A stretch of DNA of 64,000 nt from Torymus aiolomorphi (taxonomy: Eukaryota; Arthropoda; Insecta; Hymenoptera; Torymidae). The notes under the pieces were generated by a model. The model made no database searches and was not told the origin of the DNA. It was given only the letters and a program-made list of their open reading frames with translations. Location: positions 39,792,083 through 39,856,082 of the forward strand of contig CM070874.1 in NCBI GenBank assembly GCA_036365515.1, written 5' to 3'. The translations under genes were made by a program, and so were the position numbers. Shown here in pieces: positions 59,301 to 64,000 of this stretch (positions within the stretch are counted from its first letter, which is position 1; each line of letters begins with the position of its first letter).

Positions 59301-61122
59301 ACACCAGTTCATGATTCAAACGGACGCGAGTGATACTGGCCTTGGAGCAGTACTTACGCAGAGGATCGACGGCGAAGAACGAGTCTTATGCTTTGCAAGC
59401 CGCACGATGACTGCGGCGGAACGAAATTATTCCGTCACGGAACGCGAATGCCTCGCAGTTTTGTGGGCGATACGCAAGTTTCGTGCTTACGTCGAAGGCT
59501 ATCATTTTAAAGTGATAACCAACCATAGTAGTCTGAAATGGTTATGCAATTTGCATAATCTCACCGCACGCTTAGCACGGTGGGCGCTGGAAATGCAAGC
59601 GTATGACTACGACATCGAGCATCGGAAGGGCTCACTGAATCACGTGCCTGATGCGCTCTCTCGCATGTTTGAGGACGAGGAAGCACCAGACCTCGCGGCA
59701 GTAGATGTCTCCGAAGAGACAGATGACGCCTGGTACAAGCGCATGGTCGCCGCCGTCGAACAAAATTCCGGAGATTATCCGTAGTGGAAGATAGTTCACG
59801 GGCGCCTCTACAGCTACCGTCCGAACCCAGCGGTCGAAGATTTACTCGAGGACGAGGGCGCTTGGAAATTAGTCTTGCCAGTAGAGAAGCGCGAGAAAGC
59901 GATGCAAAAGAGCCACGCAGAACCTACTGCGGGTCACTTAGGCCGAGCGAAAACGCATGCGCGTGTCACGCTCTATTATTACTGGCCTTCGCTGCGCAAA
60001 GATGTCGCTTACTTTGTGCGGAACTGCTTGATCTGTCAGCAGTGCAAAGTGCAGCAGACAGCGCCGGCAGGCCTCATGGGCAGTCATCGCGCATCACGCC
60101 CATGGCAGATCGTTGCAGGGGACATTATGGGACCTTTCCCCCGGTTCGCTCGAGGTTTCGAGTACCTTCTAATCTTCCTGGGCTTATTTACTAAGTGGAT
60201 CGAATGCGTGCCGCTTCGCAAGGCGAACGCACGTACCATCGAAAAAGAACTAGAACAGCGAATCTTCCTACGCTTCGGTGTACCCGAAGCTTTTCACTCC
60301 GACAATGGAACGGAGTTCAAGAACAAGGCTCTTGACTCCTTCCTGAACAAGTGCGGAGTTACGCATACGACGATTCCGCCGTATCACGCGCAGGCGAATC
60401 CTGTGGAGCGAGTGAATCGCACGGTGAAAACCATGATCACCGCGTTCCTCGAAGAAAACCACAAGGATTGGGGTTTGCATATCCCCGAACTGATGTTCGC
60501 GTACAACACTGCGACGCAGGAGTCGACAGGGCCGAGCCCAGCATTTCTGAACATGGGCCGGCAACCGACTCCGCCCGTTTTCTTGAAGCGCCGCGAGGAG
60601 CGCGCAACAGAAGAGATCGCAGAAGCGGCAGAGTTCGAGCGCTGGCACGCGCGGCTGCAGAAGTTGCGAGACGTGCAACAATCCGCTGCGAAGAACGCTT
60701 CAGCGGCGCAACAGCGACAGTCGCATTATTATAATGCGTCTCGCCGCGATATTCGCTTCGAACTGGAAGACAAAGTTTGGAAGCGCAATCGCATTCTCTC
60801 CTCGGTAGCATAAGGCATAGCAGCGAAGCTAGCGCCGAAATACGCCGGTCCGTACGTAATTTCCGCCAAGCTAGGCTATGTGTACGAGCTGCAAGACCTT
60901 GATGGAAAAGACTGCGGAAAGGTCCACGTAGAAGACCTTAAATTCTATCATGAAATGGTTGATCTTACCGCTGAGGCAGGGAGCTCAACTGACGTTAACT
61001 CGGCACGCGATGACCAGGCTGGGGAAGATCCCGACGACGACGGATCTCCCAATGACCTGGCGAGCGAGCAGCAGCCGCACCCCGCAAGAGCGGAAGACCA
61101 CGCAAAGCACGGTTGGTGGTAA
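59287..61122 (+). pseudogene. pol: Gypsy RNase H and integrase
   Basis: One frame with two nonsense codons (TAG 59782-59784, TAA 60811-60813). RNase H: QTDASDTGLGAVL (Asp), TERECLAVLWAI (Glu) and FKVITNHSSLKWL, where Asp is expected instead of Asn; end NHVPDALSR. Integrase zinc site H-H near HAEPTAGHLG and CLICQQC. Core: VAGDIMGPF, HSDNGTEF and NPVERVNRTVK, so D, D and E are present. The C-terminal SH3/GPY-like tail after the second stop reads KYAGPYVISA, VYELQDLDG and KVHVEDLKFYH. Confidence 0.85.
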
Positions 61123-61656
61123 CGCGAACCACATGTGTCATGGGGGTCCAGGCGAGCAAGCGCTCGCGAGTAACAGCACGCTGACGAGCGAAAGCCGCTA
61201 CCACTCGCGACAAACGCAAGCGCAACGCTACTCCGAAGCCGCGGACGGCCGAAAGGCTCTCGGAACGCAGCCCCAACGAACCGCGTCGCGACACCTTCCC
61301 CCCTACGCACGCGCGCCGCAACGCGCCAAGCACGTCACTAACCCCTTAACGTCACGCCTCACCATTGAATATAGTGACCAACTCTTTTCCCGCTAGGGCG
61401 ACTCATCCAGGGATGAGCCGATAAGCGCCCGCGCAAGGCGCGAAGGATCGCGACTCCGCAAGACCACGGGTCTGCGAGCCACCAAAAGAAAAAAATGTAA
61501 AAGGATACCCGAGTTGCTTACGTTTTTCCCGTCTGCAATCCCAAAGCCTATTGCATGGCTCGTCGAAGCACTGGTCCCTACTACCTGTTGTATGGGGGAG
61601 AGAGAGATTATCTCGAGCTGGTACGTCGCCCGTAGCCAGAGTTTTGGGAAGGGGTG
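61123..61656 (+). other. 3' interior of the Gypsy element
   Basis: No envelope gene. Arg/Ser/Thr-rich frames of 112-148 codons on both strands look like GC-rich artefacts. AAAGAAAAAAATG near 61488 and GGAAGGGGTG just before the 3' LTR are purine-rich; the second could be the polypurine tract. Confidence 0.45.
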
Positions 61657-62388
61657 TATGACGGAAAATTATTCTCCGTCATTTTCCTCTATCCCCACAT
61701 TAATCATGTACTAAATCCTCCTTAGATGTTACAGGTGCAGACGACGCGGAAGGACACCCGGCCGAGAGATAGACAGAGAGAGAGAGAGAGAGAGAGAGCG
61801 TGCGAGGAGCGCGCGCGAACCGTTGAGACTCGGTAGAGAGTCAATTAGTCTCGTTTTGGATAGCGCCCGCGCTCCCCGCTCAGTTTTGACACGAGAGTCT
61901 TCTCGCGAGAATAGAGCTGCGTCCCAGTGTGAGAGTGAGTGAGCCTGTGTGTGTGTATGTGTCGGCGAACCGGTCACGGCCTCGGACCCACCTCAGCGAG
62001 GCTACCGAAAGCGACCTGCGCACCAGGAGCTCCGGCGAAGCGTCTTCGGCGACAGCGACTACGCACCAGTTGTAAGTGCCGGCTCGACTCTTCTCTCTCT
62101 CTCCCTAACTCGCGGCAACTCGGGCCTCCTTCCTGCGCCCGCTGACCGCGAATCGCACATTGTGCGCTGTGTCCCCTTTTCCTCTCTGTGACTTATTCAA
62201 TAAACCCCGTTATACGTTATTTAACTCTCGCGAGTGATCATTCATTTGCTACCCCGTTCTCCCACCTTTATTCAATTCTACATTCGCATGCGGCGTGCAT
62301 TGCACGCAGCACGCTAGCCTCGCCGCCGCATGCACTATATTTGTTAACGGATAATCGCTGAGCAGCCAGGAATAAATTATCCGTTACA
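61657..62388 (+). repeat. 3' LTR of the Gypsy element
   Basis: Starts near TATGACGGAAAATTATTC and ends ...CCGTTACA. About 70 bp shorter than the 5' LTR, almost entirely from the GA and GT tracts. Substitutions between the LTRs are few. Confidence 0.85.
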
Positions 62389-62392
62389 ACAC

Positions 62393-62524
62393 ATGAATTT
62401 CAAGGAACAACCTGTTCAGCTTCCGGTATTGAATTTCGACAATACCGTGGAGCAAGAAAAAACCGCTGCTAACTGCTTTAGCAGAATACTTTCTCAAAGA
62501 GAATTGATAAATTACATCAAATAA
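62393..62524 (+). CDS. Short ORF directly after the Gypsy insertion
   Basis: 43 codons starting MNFKEQPVQLPVLNFDN and ending LSQRELINYIK. Its composition is more protein-like than the AT-rich DNA after it. With the Gypsy element removed, its ATG would lie about 54 bp after the rightward TATA box at 55869, so it is probably the first exon or N-terminal remnant of a Polinton gene transcribed away from the capsid module. Product not recognised. Short length makes chance possible. Confidence 0.4.
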   Translation: MNFKEQPVQLPVLNFDNTVEQEKTAANCFSRILSQRELINYIK

Positions 62525-63120
62525 TCTTTTCAAATGTATATTTTAATATAAAATTTGATTGTTTCTGCATATCTGATTTTCCGTAAATTTAATATTCAAA
62601 ATGATCAAGAAAATTATATTTAAAACAGTTATTTAGTAATTATTAAATTGAAAATTAAAATGTTTAAGGTATTATAACATGCTATTTATTGAATTTATAA
62701 ATTAATTACGTTTTTTCAAAATTTCTTCGGAGTTTTCTTACCAGTACAAATAGAACCTTGATATTTAATTATTCAATATCATTACAAAATACTTTATTTT
62801 GTAAAATGAAAATTCTGTTGATAGTCGTAAGAGGTTACGATTTTTCTTACTTGAAGTTGTCAAATTTTAGCATTGATACAAACAATGAATGTTTTGATAA
62901 TTATTCTCTCATGAATTTTGCGAATGTTTTATAATTATTCTGTATTGAATTTTGTATAATTATACAGAAAATGTATTTTATATAAAATATATTTAACTTT
63001 TTATGGAACTTTTTATATTGTTACATTTTATTAATAATCGCACTGAAAACTATGGATATTTTAGAAGGTTTGATTATCTTTTTGCAGATTTATCTAGTGT
63101 GAATATTGTATTATTAATGT
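62525..63120. other. AT-rich noncoding stretch
   Basis: No continuation of the preceding ORF, no repeat and no Polinton terminal repeat that I can see. Confidence 0.45.
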
Positions 63121-63930
63121 ATATCTAAACCCCTAACCCCTAACGCCGTAAAAAAAATATTTTCGATTTTTACATATTTTTCTTTATTTTTTATAATCAA
63201 TTTAATATTATCCGATTAGGCCGACAAAAATATGGATTGATAGGAAATTTCAAGATCTTTAAGAAAATGTGACTACTTCCGAACGATATCTAAATCCAAC
63301 GCCGTAAAAAAATATTTTCGATTTTTCCATATTTTTCTATATTATTTTAACCGACTTAATACTATCCGATCAGGTGACAAAAATACGGATAGATAGGTAA
63401 TTTCAAGACCTTTAAGAAAATATGACTACTTCCGACCAATATCTAAACCCCTAACCCCTAACGCGATAAGAAAATATTTTCGATTTTTTCATATTTTTCT
63501 TTATTTGTTTTAATCAATTTAATATTATCCGATTAGGCCGACAAAAATATGGATTGATAGGAAATTTCAAGACCTTTGAGAAAATGTGACTTCCGACCGA
63601 TATCTAAACCGATCGCCGTAAAAAAATATTTTCGATTTTTCGATATTTTTCTTTATTTTTTTTAACCTACTTAATATTACCCGATCGATCGGTATATTGA
63701 TTGATAGGTAATTTCAATTCCTTTAAGAAAATGAGCTTGCATCCGACCGATATCCAAACCTGGCGACGAAAAACAAAAATTTCGATTTTTCAATATTTTT
63801 ATTTTTTATTTTTTTAATATTTACTATTATCCAATCAACTGTATAATTGAACTTGCACAACTTCAAAATGAATTTTAGATATCTGCCAAAGATAAACTTG
63901 ATACCTCTGTCCATTTTCGAGTTATGCCGC
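63120..63930. repeat. About 150-165-bp satellite, five copies
   Basis: ATCTAAA(C/T)CC begins units near 63122, 63288, 63441, 63601 and 63750. Each continues GCCGTAAAAAAATATTTTCG, ATTATCCGAT and GATAGG(A/T)AATTTCAAG. Divergence increases to the right. Confidence 0.85.
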
Positions 63931-63940
63931 GGACAAATTC

Positions 63941-64000
<60 letters not shown>
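63941..64000. repeat. (CA)n microsatellite at the window edge
   Basis: At least 58 bp of pure CA running off the end. Confidence 0.98.

Larger units (their letters stand above)
55930..62388 (+). mobile_element. Ty3/Gypsy LTR retrotransposon (deleted)
   Basis: LTRs at about 55930-56730 and 61657-62388, both ending ...TTATCCGTTACA. The interior starts AATTGGCGCCCC, where TGGCGCC is a typical insect Gypsy primer-binding site. ACAC at 55926-55929 and 62389-62392 is a possible 4-bp target duplication. Coding order on the plus strand: a gag-like fragment, RNase H, integrase with C-terminal tail. Protease and RT are missing through internal deletion. Integrase after RNase H is diagnostic of Gypsy. 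Confidence 0.85.

Noticed and set aside
60268..60811. Minus-strand and alternate-frame ORFs across the Gypsy integrase
   Set aside because: They overlap a clear integrase frame with catalytic motifs; the composition follows from that frame.
63122..63145. Telomere-like CCCTAACCCCTAA
   Set aside because: Occurs once or twice per satellite unit start, not as an extended telomeric array.

Overview
This window is eukaryotic, AT-rich and dominated by transposable elements. There are no operons or ribosome-binding sites, two zinc-finger exons have splice-like edges, and Copia, Gypsy, Penelope-like (PLE), Tc1/mariner-type and Polinton/Maverick-type sequences are nested in one another. Together these point to an arthropod, most likely an insect. 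The Polinton capsid families recall those common in hymenopteran and other insect genomes, but that is inference. I see no intact host gene. Almost every coding stretch carries stops, frameshifts or lost catalytic residues.

Layout. 0.4-5.7 kb: a decayed Copia element (minus strand). 5.9-8.5 kb: PLE-1 (minus), RT plus GIY-YIG, with a hammerhead-like motif. 9.3-10.3 kb: ~310-bp tandem repeats. 10.3-11.3 kb: a cluster of long GC-rich hairpins. 11.3-19 kb: mostly noncoding, with two C2H2 zinc-finger exons (14.7 and 18.5 kb, minus) and small repeats. 19.0-28.7 kb: a large inverted repeat with 350-bp subrepeats. Inside it sits an LTR retrotransposon with ~1.55-kb LTRs and only gag, and its right arm also holds a ~650-bp MITE. 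28.7-32.6 kb: tRNA-like sequence, palindromic microrepeats and a small MITE. 32.6-47.9 kb: a degenerate satellite-like array split by a mariner-type element (35.5-38.1 kb), PLE-2 (39.5-41.5 kb) and a foldback element (42.8-45.8 kb) that contains PLE-3. 48.5-48.8 kb: a MITE.

50.1-55.9 kb is the most interesting region. It holds the morphogenesis module of a Polinton/adintovirus-like element on the minus strand. From 5' to 3' it has a PLA2/pX-like minor capsid protein, an adenovirus-type protease, a penton-like protein, a double-jelly-roll (DJR) major capsid protein, and an unrecognised gene starting 2 nt after the capsid stop. A divergent promoter with opposed TATA boxes lies at 55.87-55.89 kb. 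Three later insertions can be dated relative to it: a PLE fragment inside the penton gene (12-bp target duplication), a solo LTR inside the unrecognised gene (4-bp duplication, exact frame restoration), and a Gypsy element (55.93-62.39 kb) between the rightward TATA box and a small ORF at 62.39 kb. The window ends in a ~150-165-bp satellite and a CA microsatellite.

The elements do not form a working system. They are a layered record of insertions in heterochromatin-like DNA. The structural observations most worth following are the ribozyme-like motifs in all four PLEs, the gag-only LTR element, the foldback/PLE nest and the Polinton fossil with its promoter architecture.
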